DNA from: Solobacterium sp. UBA1761
GTDB lineage: Bacteria > Bacillota_I > Bacilli_A > Erysipelotrichales > Erysipelotrichaceae
Length of the DNA stretch: 64,000 bases
Reading direction: 5' to 3'
Assembly: GCA_002315565.1 (NCBI GenBank)
Contig: DCHD01000002.1
Span: forward strand, 1 to 64,000
Shown here: piece by piece, positions 44,251 through 51,549 of the stretch
Position numbering within the stretch: the stretch's first letter is position 1
Layout of the letters: each line of letters starts with the position of its first letter
Position numbers and translations under genes: made by a program
Notes under the pieces: model-generated
Databases searched by the model: none
The model's input: only the letters and a program-made list of their open reading frames with translations
Told to the model about the DNA's origin: nothing

Positions 44251-44805
44251 ATGAGAGTAAAAGGTTCAACTCCTACTAGAGACAGACGTAAGAGAGTATT
44301 AAAACAGGCTAAAGGTTACTTTGGCTCTAAACATTTACTGTTCAGAACTGCTCATGAACAGGTTATGCATTCATTAAGATATTCTTGGATTGACAGAAGA
44401 AAACTTAAGAGAGAAATGCGTAAATTATGGATCGCTAGAATCAATGCTGGTGCTAGAATCAATGACATGTCATATTCTCAGTTAATGCATGGTCTAAAGA
44501 TCGCTAATGTTACAATCAACAGAAAGATGCTTTCTGAAATCGCTATTCATGATCCAGAAGGATTCAAATCAATCTGCGAAACAGCTAAAAAGGCTATCAA
44601 AGAAGGTCCTAAGGCTATCGTAGTTGAAGAAGCTCCAGCAGAAGAAAAGAAAGCTCCTGCTAAGAAAGCTGCTGCTCCAAAAGCTGAAAAAGAAGAAAAG
44701 CCAGCTGCTAAAAAGGCTCCTGCTAAGAAAGCTGAAAAACCAGCTGCTGAAAAGAAGCCAGCTGCTAAGAAAGCTCCTGCTAAGAAAGCTGCTAAAGCTG
44801 AATAA
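44251..44805 (+). CDS. rplT: 50S ribosomal protein L20 with long C-terminal tail
   Basis: Assembly-initiating large-subunit protein and likely repressor of its own operon. The first 118 residues are a normal L20 ([49 protein letters not shown]). About 66 further residues form a low-complexity tail of repeated KKAPAKKAA and EKPAA units, resembling a histone H1-like or mycobacterial-type basic tail. The tail is probably disordered and rRNA-binding. The core identity is certain; the tail function is unknown. Confidence 0.97.
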   Translation: MRVKGSTPTRDRRKRVLKQAKGYFGSKHLLFRTAHEQVMHSLRYSWIDRRKLKREMRKLWIARINAGARINDMSYSQLMHGLKIANVTINRKMLSEIAIHDPEGFKSICETAKKAIKEGPKAIVVEEAPAEEKKAPAKKAAAPKAEKEEKPAAKKAPAKKAEKPAAEKKPAAKKAPAKKAAKAE

Positions 44806-44808
44806 TTC

Positions 44809-44830
44809 ATTCACGGGAAATCCCGTGAAT
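44809..44830 (+). repeat. 10-bp inverted repeat between rplT and tRNA-Glu
   Basis: Arms 44809-44818 and 44821-44830 are perfect complements around a 2-base centre. No T-run follows, so it is not a classical terminator. The sequence closely copies the T-arm of the adjacent tRNA (ATTCACGGG ... TCCCGT). It could guide mRNA-tRNA processing. Confidence 0.65.
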
Positions 44831-44832
44831 CT

Positions 44833-44908
44833 GGCCAATTGGTGAAACGGTTAACACATTGCCCTCTCAAGGCAACATTCACGGGTTCGAATCCCGTATT
44901 GGTCACCA
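44833..44908 (+). tRNA. tRNA-Glu (CTC anticodon), CCA encoded
   Basis: A full cloverleaf of 76 bases: acceptor GGCCAAT with ATTGGTC (one G-T pair), a 3-bp D stem, anticodon stem TTGCC/GGCAA with loop CTCTCAA, and T arm ACGGG-TTCGAAT-CCCGT. The CCA is encoded. The anticodon CTC at 44866-44868 reads GAG. It lies downstream of rplT with no terminator between, so it may be co-transcribed. Confidence 0.95.
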
Positions 44909-44922
44909 TAATAAAAAATAAC

Positions 44923-44944
44923 AAAGACTGCTGTGCAGTCTTTT
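44923..44944 (+). terminator. Terminator after tRNA-Glu
   Basis: A 9-bp perfect stem (44923-44931 with 44935-44943) with a TGT loop and a T tail. Confidence 0.88.
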
Positions 44945-44986
44945 AATATATATAAAATAATTATAAATATCTAAAATAATTGATAT

Positions 44987-45029
44987 TGTAAACGATTACA
45001 TTTTTGTTAAACTTAAATTGCATTATAAT
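44987..45029 (+). promoter_or_regulatory. cre (CcpA) operator and promoter
   Basis: TGTAAACGATTACA at 44987-45000 fits the cre consensus TGWAANCGNTNWCA at every fixed position. TATAAT at 45024-45029, with a weak TTTTTG at -35 (45001-45006), forms a promoter directly next to it. CcpA bound here should block transcription when preferred sugars are present. This fits the sugar-transport and beta-phosphoglucomutase remnants downstream. Confidence 0.75.
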
Positions 45030-45035
45030 AGCCAA

Positions 45036-45178
45036 TCCACAATATGGCTGATGCGAAAGGAGAAAAAGTATCCGTGGACCCGCGGTACGACATAGTGGAG
45101 ACATGCCGTATGCATTTGTCTAGCTCGACTTATGCGAGAGAGTGTTCGAGGTTTCGACACAATTAGGGCTTAGGAAAA
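45036..45178 (+). ncRNA. GC-rich hairpin-dense leader of unknown type
   Basis: Between the promoter and the pseudogene lies a stretch with about 53 percent GC over 45071-45160, far above its AT-rich surroundings. Hairpins seen are 45099-45106 with 45112-45121 (TT bulge), 45124-45127 with 45135-45138, and 45142-45149 with 45154-45160 (one-base bulge). A 40-codon ORF (45044-45166) exists, but its composition is unlike the neighbouring genes. It may be a structured regulatory RNA; no known riboswitch consensus was recognised. Confidence 0.45.
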
Positions 45179-45783
45179 ATGGCAGAAGTAAAACTAGTCA
45201 ACATTAAGAAGATTTATCCGTACTGAAAGAAGACAGAAAGAAGAGAAAAGAAGACAAGGCTGAAAAGAAAGTTAATCTTCAGATTACTGATGAAGAGTTC
45301 ATTGAACTGTTGGCAAGAAAGAATGATTATTACAGGGAAATGCTGAAGGAACTTACTCCTGAGGCTGTACTTCCTGGAGTTCTTGATACTATTGAAATGC
45401 TAAAGAATAAAGGCATCAGAATAGCACTTTTCTCTGTCAGCAAGAATACTCCGGCAATACTTGAAAGGCTGAATATTACTGAAGTCTTTGATGAAATTGT
45501 ATGTGGAAATGACATCGTTAATTCCAAACCTCACTATGAAGGTTATCTGCTCGCTAGTGACAGACTTGGAATTGATCCTAGACTATGTGCGATGGTAGAA
45601 GATTCAAAAGCAGGTATCGAAGGCGCAAAAGCTCTTTCAATGAAGACTGTTGCTATTATGGAATCAAATATCTGTAATGCTGATGTCTGGATAACTTCTA
45701 CGAGTGAACTTGGAAGAATTATTAGTTTAATAAAAGAACTGCTCGGGCAGTTCTTTTATATACGGACAGATATTAGTCTATAA
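45179..45783 (+). pseudogene. Chimeric remnant: MsmK-like ABC ATPase start fused to beta-phosphoglucomutase C-terminus
   Basis: The reading starts MAEVKLVNIKKIYPY, the typical N-terminus of MsmK/UgpC-type sugar ABC ATPases, then stops at TGA 45224. In the -1 frame it continues through a Lys-rich segment and EKKVNLQITDE, a stretch found in some such ATPases. From about 45298 it joins EFIELLARKNDYYREML and the C-terminal half of beta-phosphoglucomutase (SVSKNT, NSKPHYEGYLLA, EDSKAGIEGA). The HAD nucleophile DxD motif and the whole ATPase core are missing. This is a deletion fusion with a frameshift and is very probably non-functional. Confidence 0.75.
45733..45756 (+). terminator. Terminator within the end of the pseudogene
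   Basis: A 10-bp perfect stem (45733-45742 with 45747-45756, loop TCGG) followed by TATA. It lies inside the residual reading frame, showing that the frame's last codons are not conserved coding sequence. Confidence 0.85.
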
Positions 45784-45784
45784 T
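45756..45784 (+). promoter_or_regulatory. tldD promoter
   Basis: TATAAT (45779-45784) with TTATAT (45756-45761) 17 bases upstream. An AAGGAG ribosome-binding site follows, before the ATG at 45806. Confidence 0.6.
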
Positions 45785-45805
45785 CTAAATAAGGAGATTT
45801 TTATT

Positions 45806-47185
45806 ATGCTTAATAAATTTTTGAAGTCAAGAATCAAAACAGCAAAATCTTTAGTAAATGAACTTTCTAAGTCCTATGATTATGTTTCTGTTTTGGGTTC
45901 TTATGCAAAGACAAAACGCATTGTTTCATCAACAAAAACAACTGGTATTGATGAAATGGATAATGAATGTGGATTTGTTATTAAGGTTTACAAAGACGGA
46001 AGATATTCTGAATATTCATGTGATGATATTGATGGTTTAAGTGTCAATACTGTTAAAAAAGCTATCACTCTTAAAGATGTCCCTGAATTCAGGAAAGTAC
46101 CTGTATTAAAAGAAGATAAGACCGTTAAATCTTACGCAAGAGAAGATGGTCATCCTCTTGGCAATAAAGAGATACTTGAAAAGCTTGAAGCAATAAGACA
46201 CGAACAGGAAAAATACAATGAAAAGATTATTCTTTCCAATCTTGTATATATCAAGCACGAAGTGTCAAAGATATTTGTTTCAACAAATAAATGCCTTGAT
46301 CAGAAGTATGACTGGATTAACGGCATCATGGTTGTTGTAACAAGAGATGGCAACAATATCCAGCAGAATTTCCACACTGAAAATGAAGCAGACAGCGAAC
46401 TTGTACTAAAGGAACTTGATGAAGTTAAATTCAGAGAAGCTGATGTTGCATTGAAGATGCTGGAAGCTAAACCGATTGTTCCTGGTGTTTATGACATCAT
46501 TACAGATCAGTCCATATCAGGCCTTATAGCTCATGAAGCATTCGGACACGGTGTTGAAATGGATATGTTTGTAAAAAACCGCGCAAAAGCTAAAGACTAT
46601 GTAGGTAAATATGTAGCAAGTCCTATTGTCAATATGTATGATGGTGCTGCTAGTGCTTTATCTGCGGCTTCATACTTCTTTGATGATGATGGTGTTGAAG
46701 CTCATAATACCCAGATTATCAAAGACGGTATTCTTGTTTCAGGTATTTCCGATTCTTTAAGTGCTCTTGAACTTGATAAAGAACCTACTGGTAATGGCAG
46801 AAGAGAATCTTATGAAAGAAAAGTTTATACAAGAATGACTAATACTTTCTTTGCGAAAGGAAAAGACAAGTTTGATGACATGGTCAAGTCAATTAAACAT
46901 GGCTATTATCTCTGTCAGACCAACAACGGTATGGAAGATCCGAAGAACTGGCAGATTCAGTGTACAGCAGCTTATGGACTTGAAATAAAAGACGGTAAGT
47001 TTACAGGTGAGATTGTTGCTCCGGTTGTAATAAGCGGATATGTAGTAGATCTGCTTTCAAGCATTTCCATGGTATCTGATGATTTTAAAGTTATCGGTTC
47101 TGGAATGTGTGGTAAAGGTCACAAAGAATGGGTTTTTGTTTCTGATGGTGGACCAAATCTGAAAGCGAGGGCAAAGTTAGGCTAA
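45806..47185 (+). CDS. tldD: TldD-like metalloprotease subunit
   Basis: Zinc protease subunit that acts as a heterodimer with TldE/PmbA to degrade unfolded or modified peptides through a narrow tunnel. The 459-aa protein contains the HEAFGHGVEMD zinc motif near residue 239, followed by the C-terminal domain with a GGGPNLK-like DGGPNLKARAKLG end. AAGGAG lies 8 bases before the ATG. Its stop overlaps the pmbA ATG by one base. Confidence 0.92.
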   Translation: MLNKFLKSRIKTAKSLVNELSKSYDYVSVLGSYAKTKRIVSSTKTTGIDEMDNECGFVIKVYKDGRYSEYSCDDIDGLSVNTVKKAITLKDVPEFRKVPVLKEDKTVKSYAREDGHPLGNKEILEKLEAIRHEQEKYNEKIILSNLVYIKHEVSKIFVSTNKCLDQKYDWINGIMVVVTRDGNNIQQNFHTENEADSELVLKELDEVKFREADVALKMLEAKPIVPGVYDIITDQSISGLIAHEAFGHGVEMDMFVKNRAKAKDYVGKYVASPIVNMYDGAASALSAASYFFDDDGVEAHNTQIIKDGILVSGISDSLSALELDKEPTGNGRRESYERKVYTRMTNTFFAKGKDKFDDMVKSIKHGYYLCQTNNGMEDPKNWQIQCTAAYGLEIKDGKFTGEIVAPVVISGYVVDLLSSISMVSDDFKVIGSGMCGKGHKEWVFVSDGGPNLKARAKLG

Positions 47186-48447
47186 TGAAGACAAATGATA
47201 TTATTAAAATTCTTAAAGAAAACAAGAAAATCGCTGATTATGAACTCACTGTTACAGAAAAGAAATCAAGAGAACTTTTCTATGTCCTTAAGAATCTGGA
47301 AATAAACCGTGCAACCGAGATTACAAAAAACAGAATAACTGTCTATGTAGACAAAAAAGACAAACGCGGTTCTACAACCATAATGATTACTTCAAGTGAT
47401 GATGAAAAATCAGTTGTTAAGAAAGTTAATGATGCTGTTGTAAAAGCTTCGCAGGCACTTAATCCATATTTCCCTTTACAGAACAAAACTGTCAATATAA
47501 AGGAAAAATGCGAATTCAAAGAAGACCTCAATGAAGTTGCATTAAAGATTGGTAATGCAGTATTCAAAGCTGATGTTTATAAAGAGGGCTGGATTAACTC
47601 AACTGAAATATTTGTTTCCAAATATACAAAACATTTCATTAACTCAAAAGGAATTAATCACAGCTATGAATTCTTAAGATGTGAAGTTGAAGTAATTCCT
47701 ACATGGTCAAACGGCAAAGAAGAATTTGAACTTTACAAATTCTTTGAGTCAGCCAAACCAGACTATAAACTCGTTACAAAAGAAGTAGAAGAAATACTTG
47801 AACTGGCTAAAAACAGAAGTATTGCCAAAAAGATTGATGAAGTTAAACTTCCTAAAAATCTGAAAGTACTTATTCAGGGCGATATGCTTAATAACCTGGT
47901 ATGGAACTTTGCGAGTGAACTTTCTTACAGAGCCAATTACTATAAAGTTAATCATTATCAGCTTAAGGATGAAATATCAGGTGTTCCGTTTGATATTACA
48001 TTAAAAGGTGTTGACAAGAAATGTTCAAACTCATGCCCGTTTGATCAGAATGGTGTGGTACTTGAAAACAAGAAGATTATTAAATCTGGTAAAGCCGTTT
48101 CATTATGGGGCGATATGCAGCATGCTCACTATCTTGATAATGCTGCTACAGGTAAATATTCAATCCTTGATTTAAAGGGCACTGAACTTGATTATGAAAC
48201 TGACAAGCATTTAATCATTTCCAATTTCTCAAGCCCACAGCTCGACGAAAACAGCGGTTATTGGGGCGGAGAAGTAAGACTTGCATTGTATTTTGACGGA
48301 AAGAAATATATTCCTGTTTCTAACTTCTCAATATCAGGGAATATCTTTGAAGATGTTAAGAAAATGCATGTTTCAAAAGAAAAGGCAGCTCAGCCAGATT
48401 ACACTGGACCAAGATATCTGATATTTGAAGGACTGAATATATTCTAA
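47185..48447 (+). CDS. pmbA: TldE/PmbA-like partner subunit
   Basis: Non-catalytic partner of TldD. The 420-aa protein has the same overall fold but lacks the HExxxH site. The segment at residues about 205-245 (LPKNLKVLIQGDMLNNLVWNF) aligns in position with the zinc-site region of TldD. The tandem order tldD-pmbA with a one-base overlap is the main support. Identity as the TldE member is good. Confidence 0.88.
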   Translation: MKTNDIIKILKENKKIADYELTVTEKKSRELFYVLKNLEINRATEITKNRITVYVDKKDKRGSTTIMITSSDDEKSVVKKVNDAVVKASQALNPYFPLQNKTVNIKEKCEFKEDLNEVALKIGNAVFKADVYKEGWINSTEIFVSKYTKHFINSKGINHSYEFLRCEVEVIPTWSNGKEEFELYKFFESAKPDYKLVTKEVEEILELAKNRSIAKKIDEVKLPKNLKVLIQGDMLNNLVWNFASELSYRANYYKVNHYQLKDEISGVPFDITLKGVDKKCSNSCPFDQNGVVLENKKIIKSGKAVSLWGDMQHAHYLDNAATGKYSILDLKGTELDYETDKHLIISNFSSPQLDENSGYWGGEVRLALYFDGKKYIPVSNFSISGNIFEDVKKMHVSKEKAAQPDYTGPRYLIFEGLNIF

Positions 48448-48456
48448 GGAGAAATT

Positions 48457-48702
48457 ATGATTTATAAATATAATCCACAGGGTGTATGTTCAAGTGAATT
48501 CACATTTGAAATTGAAGACAACAAAGTAAAGTCATTTAACGTAATAGGCGGATGTCATGGCAATCTTCAGGGTATTGGCAAGCTCTTAGAAGGCATGGAT
48601 ATTGATGAAGTAATCACTAGACTTGAAGGTATAAGATGTGGCTTCAAGAATACTTCATGTCCAGACCAGATATCAAAAGCCTTAAAATCATTTAAAAGAT
48701 AG
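48457..48702 (+). CDS. TSCPD domain protein (TIGR03905-like)
   Basis: An 81-aa protein carrying the motif NTSCPDQISKAL that names the TSCPD domain, plus conserved VIGGCHGNLQGIGKLLEG. Cys residues in GGC and SCPD suggest metal or thiol chemistry. The same domain occurs at the C-terminus of some ribonucleotide reductases. AAGGAG precedes the ATG. It follows pmbA by nine bases, and a terminator follows. Function unknown. Confidence 0.88.
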   Translation: MIYKYNPQGVCSSEFTFEIEDNKVKSFNVIGGCHGNLQGIGKLLEGMDIDEVITRLEGIRCGFKNTSCPDQISKALKSFKR

Positions 48703-48708
48703 TTAAAT

Positions 48709-48736
48709 AACCATCGTCTTAACGATGGTTTTATTT
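48709..48736 (+). terminator. Terminator after the TSCPD gene
   Basis: A 9-bp perfect stem (48709-48717 with 48722-48730, CTTA loop) and T-rich tail. The tail overlaps the -35 of the next promoter. Confidence 0.88.
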
Positions 48737-48762
48737 ACATTGTATTTTTGTGTTTGTATAAT
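48734..48762 (+). promoter_or_regulatory. Strong promoter of the SipW locus
   Basis: TTTACA (48734-48739), a 17-base spacer and TATAAT (48757-48762). A leader of about 40 bases ends in AAAGGGGAA before the ATG at 48810. This is one of the best promoter matches in the window and implies high expression. Confidence 0.8.
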
Positions 48763-48809
48763 TAACTTGATACGTTATGTATTCTTTTTAATATGGAAAG
48801 GGGAACTAT

Positions 48810-49343
48810 ATGAAAAAAAGAAGTACTAAACTGATATTTGGTTTATTTGCACTAGTTGTATGTCTTGCTGTAGGCTTTGCTACTGTAAGTTCAGTTACAC
48901 CAACTGCAACCGGTAGTGCCGCAATGAAAGACAGCAACCTTAATGTTGTTTTTGATGGAACACCTGTTTGTTCAGATACAACAAATGACTCTGCATCAAT
49001 TGACTCAACTGATAAACTGAAAGCTACATTCTCAGTTACAAACCTTGCAGCTGTAGGTGACACAAGAACTGTAACTTATACAGTAAAAAACAATGAGGTA
49101 GACCTTGCTGCAAAGATTTATGTAGCAACTGCTGCCACTGATATTACAAATACTAAATCTGATTATTTTGAAGTAACTACAGATTGCACAGGAAGTTCTA
49201 ATGCCAAGACTATTGCAAAGAATGGTGCAACTACAACTGTTGTTATTACTGTAAAACTTATTAAGGTTCCAACCGCTTCAGCTGACAGTTCTTCTACGAT
49301 TACTGTTAAATTTACTGCTGATCCAACACAGCCAACTGACTAA
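48810..49343 (+). CDS. Small secreted camelysin/TasA-like protein
   Basis: A 177-aa exported protein. The signal segment (LIFGLFALVVCLAVGFATV) and the following SSVTPTATGSAAMKDSNLNVVFDG stretch resemble SipW-dependent signal peptides and the camelysin/TasA mature start. The rest is Thr/Ser/Ala/Val-rich and beta-prone with only two Cys (about residues 51 and 127), and would form one Ig-like domain. Its high-expression promoter and next-door SipW peptidase suggest a fibre or matrix subunit. The family match is by pattern, not alignment. Confidence 0.7.
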   Translation: MKKRSTKLIFGLFALVVCLAVGFATVSSVTPTATGSAAMKDSNLNVVFDGTPVCSDTTNDSASIDSTDKLKATFSVTNLAAVGDTRTVTYTVKNNEVDLAAKIYVATAATDITNTKSDYFEVTTDCTGSSNAKTIAKNGATTTVVITVKLIKVPTASADSSSTITVKFTADPTQPTD

Positions 49344-49349
49344 TCAATT

Positions 49350-50489
49350 ATGAAATCTGATAAGTTTAAAATCTATATACTTGAAGTTGTATTTGATTTT
49401 ATGCTTATTTTGATGCTGTTTTATGACAAGCTTTCAAAACCTTTAGTCTGTACTGCGGTTTCTTTATTTGCTTTATTTGTATATTTTGTACAAGGGAAAA
49501 ATACAGTAAAAATAAATGGCAAAAACATTATTGTGTTTATGCTGATAGCGGGAATGATGTATCTTTGTGGATATTATCTTCTTGGATTGTATTTTGGCTT
49601 TATAAACAATAAACAGCTTCTGGTTTCTAATATAGTTACTGATTATGTGATTCCTGTAACATTGCTGATAACAGCAGGGGAATATATCAGAAGTGTATTT
49701 ATTAGAAGCAATACAGAAATACGTATAAGATCATATAAAATTGATCTTTCAAACCTTCTTGTAAGTATTGGACTGATTGTTCTAGATTTTCTTATATACA
49801 ATGGTATTTATGATTTAAGCAGTTTTTCGAATTTTATGACACTTGTTGGATATGTCGGATTTGCATCTTTTGCAAACAATATGTTATTCAACTACCTGTC
49901 AGAAAGATTTGATGTTAAAGGAATTATTGTATATCGACTTATCACTGTACTCTACATTTTTATCATCCCCGTAATTCCTGATGTAAGTACATATCTTAAG
50001 TCAGTACTGAGAATTATTTATCCTTACATACTTTATCTGTTTATTGAAAAGGTCTATCCTTCAAAAACTGATAATGTTGGATACGTTTCAAAGAAAGTAT
50101 CTAATGTGTTGAATGTTATTGTTATTATTCTTACCATTCTGGTTGGAATGCTTATATCCTGTAAATTCAGATATCGAATGCTGATTATAGGAACTGACAG
50201 TATGACTGGCACCATCAATGCTGGCGATGCTGTTATCTATAAAGAATTCAAAGATGAAAGTCTGAGTGTTAATGGCGTTATAGTCTTTGATTATAATGGC
50301 ATTAAAACTATTCACCGTATTACTGATGCAAGAAAAGTAAACGGTGAAATAAGATACCTTACAAAAGGTGATGCCAACAGCAAGATTGATAACGGCTATC
50401 GTACAAGTGATGATGTTGAAGGTATTGTAAAACTAAGAATCAAATACATCGGTTATCCGACACTGTGGTTAAGATCGATGTTTGACTAA
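49350..50489 (+). CDS. Polytopic membrane protein fused to a SipW-type signal peptidase
   Basis: A 379-aa protein. Residues 1-275 hold about seven predicted membrane helices. The C-terminal 100 residues are an S26B (ER/SipW-type) signal peptidase: Ser284 in GTDSMTGTI, His322 in IHRI (replacing the Lys of ordinary signal peptidases) and Asp341 in KGDANS. Spacing matches B. subtilis SipW closely. SipW normally has only two helices, so the large membrane domain is an addition. It probably processes the proteins at 48.8 and 51.5 kb. Confidence 0.82.
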   Translation: MKSDKFKIYILEVVFDFMLILMLFYDKLSKPLVCTAVSLFALFVYFVQGKNTVKINGKNIIVFMLIAGMMYLCGYYLLGLYFGFINNKQLLVSNIVTDYVIPVTLLITAGEYIRSVFIRSNTEIRIRSYKIDLSNLLVSIGLIVLDFLIYNGIYDLSSFSNFMTLVGYVGFASFANNMLFNYLSERFDVKGIIVYRLITVLYIFIIPVIPDVSTYLKSVLRIIYPYILYLFIEKVYPSKTDNVGYVSKKVSNVLNVIVIILTILVGMLISCKFRYRMLIIGTDSMTGTINAGDAVIYKEFKDESLSVNGVIVFDYNGIKTIHRITDARKVNGEIRYLTKGDANSKIDNGYRTSDDVEGIVKLRIKYIGYPTLWLRSMFD

Positions 50490-50492
50490 AAA

Positions 50493-51545
50493 ATGAAGAA
50501 AGAACATGTAAACGAAAAACTTAAAAACATTGTTCTGCAGATTGTATTGATCTGTGTTTTAGTCGTGCTGTTTGTTCTTTCTCTAATTTTCTATAACAAG
50601 CTCAATCAGAACCGATATGTCTGTTTCAATGAGTCCAGCAATATCTCTTATGATGTAAAACTTAAAGATAATCCTTTCCTTGATGAAACAAAGATTATCA
50701 GTTCTGAACAGGAATATCTTGATACACTCATTGAAAAGATAAACAGCACATTCAACTACTCTTTAAAGCTTGATCAGGAAGATCTTAATCTTGAATATGT
50801 TTATTATATTGATGCCAACATTGAAGTAAAAAACAGAAACAGCAGCAAATACCTTTACCGTTATTCTGAATATTTGTTGAATGAAACGGAAAAGAAAGCT
50901 GTAAATGAAGGCATAAACATATCAGAAGCAACTGTAATTGACTATAACCGTTATAACAGTAAAATAAAAGAATTTGTTAATGCATATGGGCTTGACAGTG
51001 CCGATGCGCTTCTTACAGTTTCGCTCCATGTTGTATTACTTGACAACAACTGTCAGCTTGTTGAATGCAATCAGGATGAATCAATAGTTTCTCTTGAGAT
51101 TCCTCTGACTGAAAAAACTGTAAATATTGATATTGTTGACAATCTTGTTAATTCATCTACGCGTTTCCAATTGTGTGAAGAAAACAGAATTCTAAAGAAT
51201 GTTCTTTTGGTTTTTACCGTGATTGATGTATTGGCACTAGTTATTGCTGTATACAGATTTATTGCATTAAATATCGCTTCAAAATCTGCACAGGAAAAAT
51301 ACAGAAGAGAACTTGGCCGAATTGTAAGCAATTATGCATCATATATTCAGGAGATTGAAGAAGAGATTGATATCAGCAGATATGAAAGCTGGAAAATCAA
51401 GAACTTCGAAGATCTTATTGAAATATCTGAAAGAATCAATCAGCCAATTCTTAAAGTAGAGAATATTGAACTTATGTATACCAATTTTGTTGTGCCTGTA
51501 AGTGACAGCAGAATATATGTTTATAGAATAGAAGTTGAAGAATAA
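50493..51545 (+). CDS. DUF5305-like membrane protein
   Basis: A 350-aa protein with two membrane helices (about 13-35 and 232-252) flanking an extracytoplasmic domain of about 195 residues. A cytoplasmic tail of about 95 residues follows. Such DUF5305 proteins are found next to SipW peptidases in archaea and Bacillota. The function is unknown; helping assembly or export of the locus substrates is inferred from context. It starts three bases after the SipW fusion gene. Confidence 0.7.
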   Translation: MKKEHVNEKLKNIVLQIVLICVLVVLFVLSLIFYNKLNQNRYVCFNESSNISYDVKLKDNPFLDETKIISSEQEYLDTLIEKINSTFNYSLKLDQEDLNLEYVYYIDANIEVKNRNSSKYLYRYSEYLLNETEKKAVNEGINISEATVIDYNRYNSKIKEFVNAYGLDSADALLTVSLHVVLLDNNCQLVECNQDESIVSLEIPLTEKTVNIDIVDNLVNSSTRFQLCEENRILKNVLLVFTVIDVLALVIAVYRFIALNIASKSAQEKYRRELGRIVSNYASYIQEIEEEIDISRYESWKIKNFEDLIEISERINQPILKVENIELMYTNFVVPVSDSRIYVYRIEVEE

Positions 51546-51549
51546 CATT

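Noticed and set aside
44605..44810. Long minus-strand ORFs opposite the rplT tail
   Set aside because: Shadows of the repetitive GCT/AAA coding sequence; Ala/Phe/Ser-rich with no start signal.
45044..45070. CTGATG...GAAA resembling a hammerhead ribozyme core
   Set aside because: Stem II is missing and no cleavage-site helix can be built.
45072..45090. T-box-like core (TGG-ACC-CGCG) in the leader before the pseudogene
   Set aside because: One mismatch to TGGNACCGCG, but it sits only about 35 bases after the predicted start with no Stem I and no terminator after it.
45044..45166. 40-codon ORF in the leader
   Set aside because: No ribosome-binding site, Arg/Cys/Ser-rich composition unlike neighbours, and it covers all the hairpins; more likely structured RNA.
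45142..45170. GGTTTCGACA, reminiscent of a tmRNA 5' end
   Set aside because: No tag reading frame ending in ALAA, no tRNA-like 3' half and no CCA end follow within the window.
45310..45783. HAD phosphatase as an intact gene starting at TTG 45310
   Set aside because: No ribosome-binding site, lacks the nucleophile DxD motif, and the frame continues upstream into the MsmK-like relic.
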